From an uncultured Clostridia bacterium (GTDB lineage Bacteria > Bacillota > Clostridia > TANB77 > CAG-508), in NCBI GenBank assembly GCA_934167965.1, contig CAKPMJ010000006.1:1-64000 (forward strand): a DNA stretch of 64,000 bases, written 5' to 3'. Position numbers and translations under genes: made by a program. Below the pieces are notes generated by a model. The model was not told the DNA's origin and searched no databases. It was given only the letters and a program-made list of their open reading frames with translations. Of this stretch, positions 8,646 to 16,196 are shown in pieces. How positions within the stretch are numbered: the first letter of the stretch is position 1; each line of letters starts with the position of its first letter.

Positions 8646-8674
8646 ATTTTATCATAATTTTTTAATATTTCCAA
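8646..8674 (-). promoter_or_regulatory. Promoter of the VanRS-like operon
   Basis: On the minus strand TTGGAA (8669-8674), 17 nt, then TAAAAT (8646-8651), about 25 nt before the regulator start codon. It fits a vegetative sigma-A promoter and diverges from the peptidase promoter. Confidence 0.55.
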
Positions 8675-8699
8675 CACTCTTATTGCTTTTAAGGAAATG

Positions 8700-8753
8700 T
8701 TAAGATTTATTTAATTATTTCTTAAAACTTATTTCTATTCTGAGTTTTATACT
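8700..8753 (+). promoter_or_regulatory. Likely activator-dependent promoter of the C39-like gene
   Basis: Two direct repeats, TTAAGATTTATTT (8700-8712) and TTAAAACTTATTT (8722-8734), agree in 11 of 13 bases and start 22 bp apart, two helix turns. The second covers the -35 position of a TATACT -10 box (8748-8753), where no good -35 hexamer exists. This is the usual layout for activation by an OmpR/VanR-type regulator, whose gene is divergent. Confidence 0.6.
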
Positions 8754-8786
8754 AGAAATATATTAAAAGAAAAAGGAGAAAGTCAA

Positions 8787-9536
8787 ATGAAGAAAAGAAA
8801 AATATTAATGTTATTAATAATAATTTTGGGAATGTTTATATTTTTTAGAAATATCTCGTTTAATAATATCTCTTATAGATTAAATAAATTTGTTTCTAAA
8901 ATAACTAATACTTCGGAATATAAAACAATAAAGCAAGATATAAATAAAAATTATTCTGGAATTGGTCAAGAAAAAGTAAAAAATAAAGATGGTTATTTTA
9001 CTACATTTACTACTATTGAAAGTCATAAAAAAACTTATATTGAATATAAACAAAATGCTGATTCTTCTTGGAGTAATAATCAATATTGGGGTGGTACTAT
9101 GGCAGAAAATGGCTGTGGCATTACTGCACTTGCAACTATTTTAAGTGGATATAATAAAAATTATGCTCCAGAAAATCTTAGGCAACAATATTATCCTAAA
9201 TTAAATTATGACATACTTTCAAAAGAGTTATCTAATACATTTAATATTAAAAATACAGATTTTTACTATGATAGTGTTCATTTATCTAAAGAAAAATTGC
9301 AAGAGCATTTAAAAACAAACCGACCTATTTTAGTTTGTGTATGGAATCAGCCTCATGATAATCGTTGGACAACGAGCTCGCATTATATGGTTTTACTGGC
9401 AACAGATGATAATGACATGGTTTATATTTCTAATCCTAATGGTGGAAAAAATGATAGTAAAAGTTCAGGTTGGTACAAATTCAAAGAGATAACTCCTTAT
9501 ATCGCAAAAGCTTTATATATAGAAAGTTATAATTAA
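8787..9536 (+). CDS. Membrane-anchored C39-family peptidase-like protein
   Basis: Papain-like (Peptidase_C39_2) protein of 249 residues with an N-terminal signal anchor (about 5-22) and an extracellular catalytic domain from about residue 95. The probable triad is Cys in ENGCGITAL, His in TSSHYMVLL and Asn or Asp in ISNPNGG. AAGGAG precedes the ATG. It is the only plus-strand gene in the element and faces the VanRS-like pair, with a candidate regulator site between them, so it is probably induced by that system. The target (cell-wall peptide, peptide antibiotic or surface protein) is unknown. It lacks the ABC parts of bacteriocin exporters. Confidence 0.82.
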   Translation: MKKRKILMLLIIILGMFIFFRNISFNNISYRLNKFVSKITNTSEYKTIKQDINKNYSGIGQEKVKNKDGYFTTFTTIESHKKTYIEYKQNADSSWSNNQYWGGTMAENGCGITALATILSGYNKNYAPENLRQQYYPKLNYDILSKELSNTFNIKNTDFYYDSVHLSKEKLQEHLKTNRPILVCVWNQPHDNRWTTSSHYMVLLATDDNDMVYISNPNGGKNDSKSSGWYKFKEITPYIAKALYIESYN

Positions 9537-9565
9537 AAGACAGCAAAAAGCTGTCTTTATTCGTA
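9536..9565 (+). terminator. Rho-independent terminator of the C39-like gene
   Basis: AAAGACAGC (9536-9544), loop AAAAA, GCTGTCTTT (9550-9558) and further T-rich sequence directly after the stop codon. Confidence 0.85.
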
Positions 9566-9620
9566 TTTTTCATAATTATAATAATTTATTTTTCTCTATA
9601 AAAAATCACCAAATTGTAAT

Positions 9621-10586
9621 TTATCTTTCATAATCTTTGTGTAATTCTTGCTTTTTTACTATTCCATTTACACTTCTTATAAATTCTTTTGGTTTCTCAC
9701 TATGAATACCATGTCCACAATTAAAGTATTCTACTTTGATATTGCGAATTAATTTTGAAACTTGCTCTAAATCTTCATCTGATAATGCTCCCTGAATAAG
9801 TCCATCTTTACCAATAGTAGTATTTGCTTTCATAAATAAAGTATCGCATTTTATATTTGAAAGTAATTCTTCATAATTAACATTTGCATTAAAAGAATCA
9901 TTATAAAAAGTTTCTCCAAAATAAGGATCATACTCATTCAAGCCATTAAATCCTTCTAAAAACTTTTTTGGCCAGAATGGAACTTTCAAAGTTCTTTCTG
10001 GATGTTGTTTTCTATATTTTAAAGCAAATTCTCCCAATTTATTTTTTATTTTTTCTCTTGAATTTTCTGGAAAGAAGTTCCAACAATATTGATTCATAAA
10101 ATAATAATATACAAAATCTTTTTCTTCTTTTTGATTTATATAATTATGGCATACTGTTGATAGGTCTTTAAAATTAAAAGTATTAAACCTTCTATTTCCA
10201 TTACTTGAAAATAAAGGTGGATCTTCCAATATTAAGTTACTACAGAAATTAGAATTAGAGGCAATGTAACAAGCAATTAATCCTCCAGATGAATGTCCTA
10301 AAACAGATATATTACTATTAGTAATAGCTTGTATAAATTCAATTAAATCATTTCCTTGAGTTACTAAATTATATTTTTCTTTATTATGAGAACTTTTGCC
10401 ATGTCCATAGCAATCTACCAAAATCAAATGAAAGTTTTTTGCTAAATCTTTTGCAATTTTTGAATAACTAACTGCACTTGTTCCCTGAGCATGAATAATT
10501 AGTAATATAGGTTTATGGTTATCTGTTTCATAATAGTCAATTATACTATTATCACTTGTTCTAAATTGTTTATTTATTAAATACAT
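9621..10586 (-). CDS. Alpha/beta hydrolase
   Basis: Cytoplasmic alpha/beta-hydrolase of 321 residues with no signal peptide. The nucleophile elbow is GHSSGG (VLGHSSGGLIACY), preceded by the strand-turn DCYGHGKS; the C-terminal catalytic His is probably in FNCGHGIHSEKP. The natural ester or other substrate cannot be predicted. GAGGT precedes the ATG by about 9 nt, and the start lies 10 bp after the AbrB-type regulator stop, so the two form an operon. It probably belongs to the element's accessory cargo. Confidence 0.82.
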   Translation of the reverse strand: MYLINKQFRTSDNSIIDYYETDNHKPILLIIHAQGTSAVSYSKIAKDLAKNFHLILVDCYGHGKSSHNKEKYNLVTQGNDLIEFIQAITNSNISVLGHSSGGLIACYIASNSNFCSNLILEDPPLFSSNGNRRFNTFNFKDLSTVCHNYINQKEEKDFVYYYFMNQYCWNFFPENSREKIKNKLGEFALKYRKQHPERTLKVPFWPKKFLEGFNGLNEYDPYFGETFYNDSFNANVNYEELLSNIKCDTLFMKANTTIGKDGLIQGALSDEDLEQVSKLIRNIKVEYFNCGHGIHSEKPKEFIRSVNGIVKKQELHKDYER

Positions 10587-10596
10587 TCTTATTACC

Positions 10597-10791
10597 TCAT
10601 TTCTTTAATATATCATCTGCTAAATCTTCTATTACATCTGACTTTACAAGTGCAATTCCTTTTTCTTTATCACATAAAACAATAATAGAATCCCCAGACT
10701 TTATATCAAACATTTTTCTTGCTTCTACTGGTATTACAATCTGCCCCTTTTCTCCTACTTTACAGATACCTACATACTTATCTTTTTCCAT
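10597..10791 (-). CDS. AbrB/MazE-type transcriptional regulator
   Basis: A 64-residue swapped-hairpin (SpoVT-AbrB) DNA-binding protein. The diagnostic segment is VGEKGQIVIPVEARKMFDIKSGDSIIVL. AAAGGAG stands before the ATG. It is first in a two-gene operon with an alpha/beta hydrolase. It could act as a repressor of its own operon or as an antitoxin-like protein, but the partner is a hydrolase and not a known toxin, so regulator is the safer call. Confidence 0.88.
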   Translation of the reverse strand: MEKDKYVGICKVGEKGQIVIPVEARKMFDIKSGDSIIVLCDKEKGIALVKSDVIEDLADDILKK

Positions 10792-10964
10792 TTTATATTT
10801 CTCCTTTGAATCTTATTTGTTATACTTTTCATACTTATTATACCTTATTGATATAAAAAAAGCAATAGAAATTTTTGTAAAATCTATTACTTTCTATTCG
10901 CTAAATTGTAAGTTGTCGCTAAAGTTCAAATCAGTACAAGTTTTATCTAATTTAAATTTTCTTG

Positions 10965-11000
10965 CAAAAAGAGTTTAATTCAATACTGAATTAAACTCTT
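10965..11000 (-). terminator. Terminator after the rubredoxin gene
   Basis: Perfect 14-bp inverted repeat, AAGAGTTTAATTCA at 10969-10982 and its complement at 10987-11000, loop of 4, followed on the minus strand by TTTTT. It ends the flavodiiron-rubredoxin transcript 10 bp after the stop codon. Confidence 0.9.
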
Positions 11001-11010
11001 AAATCATTTC

Positions 11011-11148
11011 TTATTCTTCTATTTTTTCAAAAAATTCTTTTCCAAGACCGCATAAAGGACATACCCAATCAGCTGGTAAATCTTCAAATTTTACTGTTTC
11101 TACATTATCATCATAAATATATCCACAAGCTGTACATTTATATTTCAT
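11011..11148 (-). CDS. Rubredoxin
   Basis: A 45-residue rubredoxin, too short for usual gene-length cut-offs. It has the two iron-binding knuckles YKCTACGY and VCPLCG plus the conserved aromatic residues and PADWVCP. AAGGAGG stands 7 nt before the ATG. It follows the flavodiiron protein by 16 bp and is the expected electron carrier to it and to the superoxide reductase. A single Fe(Cys)4 centre shuttles one electron in the cytoplasm. Confidence 0.95.
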   Translation of the reverse strand: MKYKCTACGYIYDDNVETVKFEDLPADWVCPLCGLGKEFFEKIEE

Positions 11149-11164
11149 ATCACAAACCTCCTTT

Positions 11165-12334
11165 TTATTTTTTTATTAAATTATCTGCCATTTCAAATAA
11201 CTGTAAACAATTTTCTTTTGAAAGTCTAGATTTAATTGTAACTACTGGTTCTATTATATCTATATTTTTCATTGTACTCAATATCTCTTTCATACATTTA
11301 GCAGAATTTGGAGCCCAAGTTCCATTTTCAATCAGTCCAACAATCTTATTTTGATAATTTTTTTCTTTTAAATTCAATAATAAGTTCCTCATTGGAGTAA
11401 ATATTTCCATATTGTACGTTGAAGAAGCGAATACAACTTTACCATATCTAAATGCATCTTCTACTGCTTCTGACCAATCTTCTTTTGATAAATCAACTAA
11501 AACAACATTTCTTTCGCCTTTTTCTTCTAAAATCTCCTTTAATTTTTCACAAGCACTATATGTATTTCCATGAATTGATGCACAAGCTATATACACTCCT
11601 TCGTTTTCTGTTTTATAACTACTCCAAATATTATATTTTTCAATATAATGTTCCAAATTTTCTTTTAATATTGGCCCGTGTAAAGGACAAATTTTTTCTA
11701 TATCTAAATTCATAACTTTTTTTAATAGTGTTTGTACTTGCATACCATATTTTCCAACTATATTAAAATAATATCTTCTGGCTTCACAATCCCAATCTTC
11801 TATGGTGTCTAATGTTCCAAATTTACCAAATGCATCTGCTGAAAATAATGTTTTTTCTTTTTCTTCATATGTCATCATTACCTCTGGCCAATGTACCATT
11901 GGTGCCATAATAAATTTCAATTTATGATTTCCTAAGTCTAAAATATCCCCTTCTTTTACTTCAATTTTTCTTGAATCTAAATCTTGTATTTCGAAAAATT
12001 GTGGTAAAAAGGTAAAAGTTTTTGAATTTCCAACTAACTTTATATTTGGATATTTTTTTATTAAAGTATCTATATTGTAAGCGTGGTCTGGCTCCAGATG
12101 TGAAATAAATAAATAATCTGGATTTCTACCATTTAATACTTTCTCTAAATTTTTAAGCCATTGACTAGTTTTTCTTTTATCGATTGTATCCATTATTGCA
12201 ATTTTTTTATCAATTATTATATATGAATTATATGATACTCCATTTGGAACGTCATATTGATTTTCAAATAATTCTATATCTTTATCATCAGCTCCAATAT
12301 ATATGATATCATTAGAAATACTAATATCCCTCAT
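11165..12334 (-). CDS. fprA: Flavodiiron protein (FprA family)
   Basis: A-type flavoprotein of 389 residues that reduces O2 to water or NO to N2O. The N-terminal metallo-beta-lactamase-like domain carries the diiron ligands HLEPDH, the later His in VHWPEV, DAFG and LHGP; the C-terminal flavodoxin-like FMN domain begins near residue 255 (IACASIHGNTYS). In a strict anaerobe it detoxifies oxygen. It sits between superoxide reductase and rubredoxin genes, its usual partners. Oxygen versus NO preference cannot be read from the sequence. Confidence 0.93.
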   Translation of the reverse strand: MRDISISNDIIYIGADDKDIELFENQYDVPNGVSYNSYIIIDKKIAIMDTIDKRKTSQWLKNLEKVLNGRNPDYLFISHLEPDHAYNIDTLIKKYPNIKLVGNSKTFTFLPQFFEIQDLDSRKIEVKEGDILDLGNHKLKFIMAPMVHWPEVMMTYEEKEKTLFSADAFGKFGTLDTIEDWDCEARRYYFNIVGKYGMQVQTLLKKVMNLDIEKICPLHGPILKENLEHYIEKYNIWSSYKTENEGVYIACASIHGNTYSACEKLKEILEEKGERNVVLVDLSKEDWSEAVEDAFRYGKVVFASSTYNMEIFTPMRNLLLNLKEKNYQNKIVGLIENGTWAPNSAKCMKEILSTMKNIDIIEPVVTIKSRLSKENCLQLFEMADNLIKK

Positions 12335-12409
12335 TTTTAATCACATTCCTTCCTAGTTACAAACCTGATTGAAAAAAATTAATTATCCTTCAACCTTAAT
12401 TATATATAT

Positions 12410-12790
12410 TTATTCAACATCTTTTGCCCAAAGTCCATGTTTATTACAAAAAGAATAAATCTTGCTTCCTTTAACATATGGAAATATTGCACTTGCTTTT
12501 TCATTTGGCAATAAAAATTTCTTTATGATTTTGTTATTTGATGACATTGCAATCCATTCTATAAAATGATTTTCTTCCATAACGTGGTTAACCGTGACAA
12601 TTATTCGATTATCTATAACTTCATAATTTGGTACATGCTTTTCAAAAGCTGCATCTACACTATTGGGAACTAATTCTATCATTTCCTCTCCGCAACATTT
12701 AATAATACAATTATCACAGTTACAATCTTTTATAACTTCAATTAAAGTATTACATTTAGAACATTTTTTTATTACTAATTCTTTTTCCAT
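12410..12790 (-). CDS. Desulfoferrodoxin-type superoxide reductase
   Basis: Two-iron superoxide reductase of 126 residues, which reduces superoxide to hydrogen peroxide. The N-terminal desulforedoxin-like site is CSKC with a downstream CC pair (KCCGEEM); three extra cysteines (DCNCDNC) lie between them. The C-terminal centre II has the His in EKHVPNY, VNHVMEENHF and the CNKHG Cys-His pair. Start at 12790 is chosen for GGAGG 7 nt upstream; the longer frame to 12832 has none. It is the first gene of the oxygen-defence set, 75 bp before fprA. Confidence 0.92.
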   Translation of the reverse strand: MEKELVIKKCSKCNTLIEVIKDCNCDNCIIKCCGEEMIELVPNSVDAAFEKHVPNYEVIDNRIIVTVNHVMEENHFIEWIAMSSNNKIIKKFLLPNEKASAIFPYVKGSKIYSFCNKHGLWAKDVE

Positions 12791-12822
12791 AAATTTCCTC
12801 CATATCAATTTATTTTTATTAT

Positions 12823-12851
12823 AATATAGCATAAGAATAGATAATTAGCAA
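12823..12851 (-). promoter_or_regulatory. Promoter of the oxygen-defence genes
   Basis: TTGCTA (12846-12851), 17-nt spacer and TATATT (12823-12828) on the minus strand, about 33 nt upstream of the superoxide reductase start. It probably drives SOR, fprA and rubredoxin together. I see no clear PerR box. Confidence 0.5.
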
Positions 12852-12987
12852 CTAATTTTTGCTATATTTTCTTGCAGATAAGAATAGCTTCTAAAATTCA
12901 ATCTTCACTTTCAAATTACTATTTTTCTAATTTTATTTTTTTCCATTCTTCTTTTATTTTTCTTATTACTGATATAATTAAAATTGC

Positions 12988-13986
12988 TTAAATATTCCCT
13001 AAAAATTCAAATATTTTATTATAATATGTTTCTGGCTCTTTGTACTTAGAGTCTGTATGTCCTGCATCATGTATTATTAGCTTATCTTTTTTACAATTTG
13101 CTGCTTCATATAGTTCTTCACACATATATTCGGGTACAAAATCGTCTGCATCTCCATGTATAAATAAAATTGATGTTTTATTATTTTTTACTTGTTCTAA
13201 TGCAGATGCTTCTTTTATATCATAATTTGCTCTTACGTTTGCAACTATTTCAAACATATTTAGTACAGGAAATGTTGGTAAATTAAACCTTGCTTTTGCC
13301 TCTGATGCAAATATGTCCCAAACTGATGTATAACCGCTATCTGCTACTATTGCTTTTACATTTGTAGGTAAGTCCTTACCTGATGCCATTAAGACCGTTG
13401 CTGCTCCCATTGATGAACCATGTAGTATAATTTCTGCATTTTCATTTTGCTTAATAATTAAATTTATCCAACATTGTAAATCTTCTTTATCTAGCCACCC
13501 CATTCCTATATATTCTCCATCACTTTCACTACATGCTCTCATACTTGGAATTAAAACATTATAGCCTTCTTTTGAAAAATGCATTCCTATTGAAATTATA
13601 GAATTTGGAGTTGAACGATAACCATGTAATATTATTGCCCATTTGTTACTTGATTCATCTTTTATATATTGTGTCCCTCTTAAAGTAATTCCGTCTTTTG
13701 CTTTTACTTCTACTTTTTTATTCTCAATAGTTTCAGACCATTCATTTGCTAATTGTTTTTCATTCTTTTTATTTTCTTCTATAATTTTTTCTGCTTCATT
13801 ATCTATGTTTGCAACTGTTATTGAATCTGCATTTTTTACTTCTCTATCTCCGCCATTTCCAGTTCTTAATATAGCATAGTTCACAAAATAATTTCCAATT
13901 CCAATAGTAGCAACTATACTAATTATAACTATAATTAATACTGCAATTAGTAATCTTTTTAACAATATTTTATTTTTTTCTTCCAT
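12988..13986 (-). CDS. Membrane-anchored alpha/beta hydrolase
   Basis: Alpha/beta hydrolase of 332 residues with an N-terminal membrane anchor (about 9-32), so the catalytic domain probably faces outside. The domain has HGYRSTPNS near residue 121, the nucleophile in HGSSMGAATVL, the acid in HGDADDFVP and the His in DAGHTDSK. It resembles the YqkD/YfhR-type serine hydrolases. No close functional neighbour is present; it belongs to the element cargo. Substrate unknown. Confidence 0.82.
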   Translation of the reverse strand: MEEKNKILLKRLLIAVLIIVIISIVATIGIGNYFVNYAILRTGNGGDREVKNADSITVANIDNEAEKIIEENKKNEKQLANEWSETIENKKVEVKAKDGITLRGTQYIKDESSNKWAIILHGYRSTPNSIISIGMHFSKEGYNVLIPSMRACSESDGEYIGMGWLDKEDLQCWINLIIKQNENAEIILHGSSMGAATVLMASGKDLPTNVKAIVADSGYTSVWDIFASEAKARFNLPTFPVLNMFEIVANVRANYDIKEASALEQVKNNKTSILFIHGDADDFVPEYMCEELYEAANCKKDKLIIHDAGHTDSKYKEPETYYNKIFEFLGNI

Positions 13987-14099
13987 CTCTATTTCCCCTC
14001 ATATTAATTTTAATACATTATAACATAGAAATTAGTAAATTAATTGTAATTGACTTATTAGTATAAATTGAGGTAAATACCTATCTAGCCTACTTCTTG

Positions 14100-14231
14100 T
14101 TAAGATTTGTTTTTGTTTACATACCTATAAATAAGTAAGTATATTAAAATTAAGCCAGACACTCCAATTAAAGCAAAACCTATATTATCAATATATAATT
14201 TATCTTTTTCATTACTTGTTTGCCCTCCAAA
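14100..14231 (-). pseudogene. Remnant encoding a membrane-tail peptide
   Basis: An open frame of 43 codons without a plausible start codon encodes a polar stretch, one hydrophobic helix (IGFALIGVSGLILIYLLI) and the basic end YRYVNKNKS before TAA. This is the look of the C-terminal anchor of a surface protein whose upstream part was lost. A stop codon closes the frame just upstream at 14232-14234. It fills most of the gap between the hydrolase and the RhuM-like gene. Confidence 0.35.
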
Positions 14232-14282
14232 TTACTAGTTATCTTTCTTTTTTTATCCTTTAATTAGCATTTTACTCTTGCA

Positions 14283-15275
14283 TTATTTTAACTTTTTTAT
14301 ATCTTCACCCATTATTTCTAGATAATCTTTTTCTGCTTGTGTTAAATGATTTCTCATATATTTATCATATTCTTTATGTGCTTTCTCTAATGCTTTTTCA
14401 TGAGATATTGTCCCAGCTCCTTCTAATATATCTTTATGAGTCATAGTTAAAAATCCATCTAGTTCTTTTACCCAGTCTTTCATTGTCATCGCATGCATAT
14501 TTAAAGCATTAATCTCTGCAACATCTAAATATGCTGACACCATTCTGTTTAATAAATCCAATTCTTTTTCACTCAAATAATTTTTAGCGATTTCAGTTTC
14601 TGCTCTTGTAGGCATATTTCCTTTAAAGTTTGTTAATCCTATATTCTCTTTTTTGCTATCCACTCTATTAAATATTACTTCTGCTGCTGTGTTACCATGA
14701 ACGGCATAGTGCATTTTGTTTTGAACTGTTTTAAAAAATTCTCTTGTCTGTTCATTTTTAGCATCATAATCTACACTTGTAGCATAAATATCTAATATTT
14801 TTCTCCAAAATACTTTCTCTGATGAACGGATATCCCTAATTTTTTCTAAAACCTCTTCAAAGTATGTTCCTCCTCCATTGTTTTTGAATCTTTTAACATT
14901 AAGGTTATACCCTTTTATTAGATATTCTTTAATTAATTTATTTGCCCATATTCTAAATTGCGTACCTCGAACTGATTTGACTCTATATCCCACTGATATA
15001 ATTAAATCCAAATTATAAAATTTTATTTTATAGTTTTTTCCATCTTTAGCAGTTGTCAAGTTTTTCTTGACAACTACATTTTCGTCTAATTCTTTTTCAT
15101 CAAAAATATTTTTTATATGTAAGCTTACATTTTGTTTCGTGGTTTCAAATAATTCAGCCATTGCTTTTTGAGTAAGCCATACATTTTCATCTTCTAGTTT
15201 CACTTCAATATCAACTTGTCCATCATCTGTTGTATACATTATAAAATTATTTTGTTCATTTAATTTATTGTTCAT
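14283..15275 (-). CDS. RhuM-family protein
   Basis: Virulence RhuM-family protein of 330 residues, named after a Salmonella pathogenicity-island gene and common in mobile islands. Signature stretches are WLTQKAMAELFETTKQNVSLHI, NLDLIISVGYRVKSVRGTQFR and AEIFNR-like AAEVIFNRVDS. GAAGGGAG precedes the ATG. It is the last gene before the right element end and reads toward the element interior. Biochemical role is not established; the N-terminal part suggests DNA binding. Confidence 0.88.
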   Translation of the reverse strand: MNNKLNEQNNFIMYTTDDGQVDIEVKLEDENVWLTQKAMAELFETTKQNVSLHIKNIFDEKELDENVVVKKNLTTAKDGKNYKIKFYNLDLIISVGYRVKSVRGTQFRIWANKLIKEYLIKGYNLNVKRFKNNGGGTYFEEVLEKIRDIRSSEKVFWRKILDIYATSVDYDAKNEQTREFFKTVQNKMHYAVHGNTAAEVIFNRVDSKKENIGLTNFKGNMPTRAETEIAKNYLSEKELDLLNRMVSAYLDVAEINALNMHAMTMKDWVKELDGFLTMTHKDILEGAGTISHEKALEKAHKEYDKYMRNHLTQAEKDYLEIMGEDIKKLK

Positions 15276-15434
15276 TATGTAAAACTCCCTTCAAAGTTTA
15301 TTTTCTACCTGATTACCTTTTAAATATCTATTATAATTTTATACAAAACATTTGTTTTTGTCAATAGTCAAAAATAAATTTCAAAATTTTTTCAAACTCT
15401 GAAATTTATATATTTTTTATACATTCAAATTGTT

Positions 15435-16061
15435 TTATCTCACATACTGTCTACTTTGACCTCTACCTTCTGTGATATCATGTGTTACCATTATTGTAGT
15501 AATATTTTCTTTTTTCAATATCTTATAAATATCCACTGTTACTTTTATTCTGGTTTGATAATCCAATGCAGAAAACGCTTCATCAAGTAATAATATTTTG
15601 GGTTTTACAGCTAATGTTCTAATTAATGCAACTCTCTGCCTCATTCCTCCTGATAATTGACTAGGGAATTTGTCTTTAAATTCATATAATCCATATTTCT
15701 TTAAAAGACCTTCTGCATATTTTATATTTTCTTTACTCTTTTTGTTTTGTATTTCTAATCCAAATAATACATTATTATAAATTGTTTTCCATTCTAGTAA
15801 ACAATCTTTTTGCAACATATATCCTATTTTAGATGATAATCCTTGTATTTTATTTCCTTCTATGTATATTTCTCCTCCTGTTTTTTCCTCTAGTCCTGAT
15901 ATCATTGAAAGTAGTGTAGATTTACCGCATCCGCTTGGGCCTATTATACTAATGAATTCTCCTTCCTTAACTTTGAAACTTACATCATTTATTGCTAATA
16001 ATTCTCCATTTTTATGCTGATATTTTTTACTTAGTTTTTCTATTTCTAATATTTCTTTCAT
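15435..16061 (-). pseudogene. N-terminal part of ABC ATPase, interrupted by the element
   Basis: SsuB/TauB-type ATP-binding subunit. Residues 1-198 contain Walker A (GPSGCGKST), Q-loop (YMLQKD), signature LSGGMRQRVAL, Walker B (ILLLDEA) and the H-loop VTHD. After ITE the frame enters the element and ends with ten foreign residues, GRGQSRQYVR, before TAA. The lost 57 residues lie at 4523-4701. All catalytic motifs are intact, so a truncated protein might fold, but the C-terminal helical part and the operon link to the permease are gone. Excision of the element would restore the full gene. Confidence 0.92.
15446..15472. other. Right attachment site half (attR side)
   Basis: Arm ACTGTCTACTTT (15446-15457), 9 nt, then core CTTCTG (15467-15472). 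The arm is the complement of the left-end arm with two mismatches in twelve. In a circular form the two arms would sit symmetrically about the core. Confidence 0.8.
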
Positions 16062-16067
16062 AATTCA

Positions 16068-16097
16068 CCTCTATATATATTATGTTAAATATAGAGG
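16068..16097 (-). promoter_or_regulatory. Hairpin that covers the ATPase ribosome-binding site
   Basis: CCTCTATAT (16068-16076) and ATATAGAGG (16089-16097) pair perfectly with a 12-nt loop. In the mRNA the downstream arm is AUAUAGAGG, which contains the GAGG Shine-Dalgarno, 6 nt before the start codon. This suggests translational control of the importer operon. It does not match a known riboswitch class that I can recognise. Confidence 0.5.
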
Positions 16098-16196
16098 TTT
16101 TGTTATTTATTTTGGCATCAAAAAAAGAATTGCCTGAGTTTACTTTACTCGAACAATCCTTTAATATATATTTCATTTTAAATATAAAAAGTCGCT

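Larger units (their letters stand above)
4696..15472. mobile_element. 10.77-kb serine-recombinase integrative element in an ABC ATPase gene
   Basis: The element is bounded by CTTCTG at 4696-4701 and 15467-15472, and splits the ATPase reading frame. A 518-residue large serine recombinase lies 70 bp from the left end, reading outward. Cargo: a 37-residue ORF, VanRS-like pair, C39-like peptidase, two alpha/beta hydrolases, AbrB-type regulator, rubredoxin, flavodiiron protein, superoxide reductase, a membrane-tail remnant and a RhuM-like protein. No relaxase, coupling protein, replication or conjugation genes are seen, so it would have to be mobilised by another element or move only within the cell. 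Boundaries are exact to within the 6-bp shared core. Confidence 0.9.

Noticed and set aside
10597..10791. Toxin-antitoxin pair of AbrB-type protein with the following gene
   Set aside because: The partner is a 321-residue alpha/beta hydrolase, not a small toxin of a known family.
16062..16196. TPP or other riboswitch before the importer operon
   Set aside because: No CTGAGA or other class signature is present; only the hairpin that hides the ribosome site is seen.
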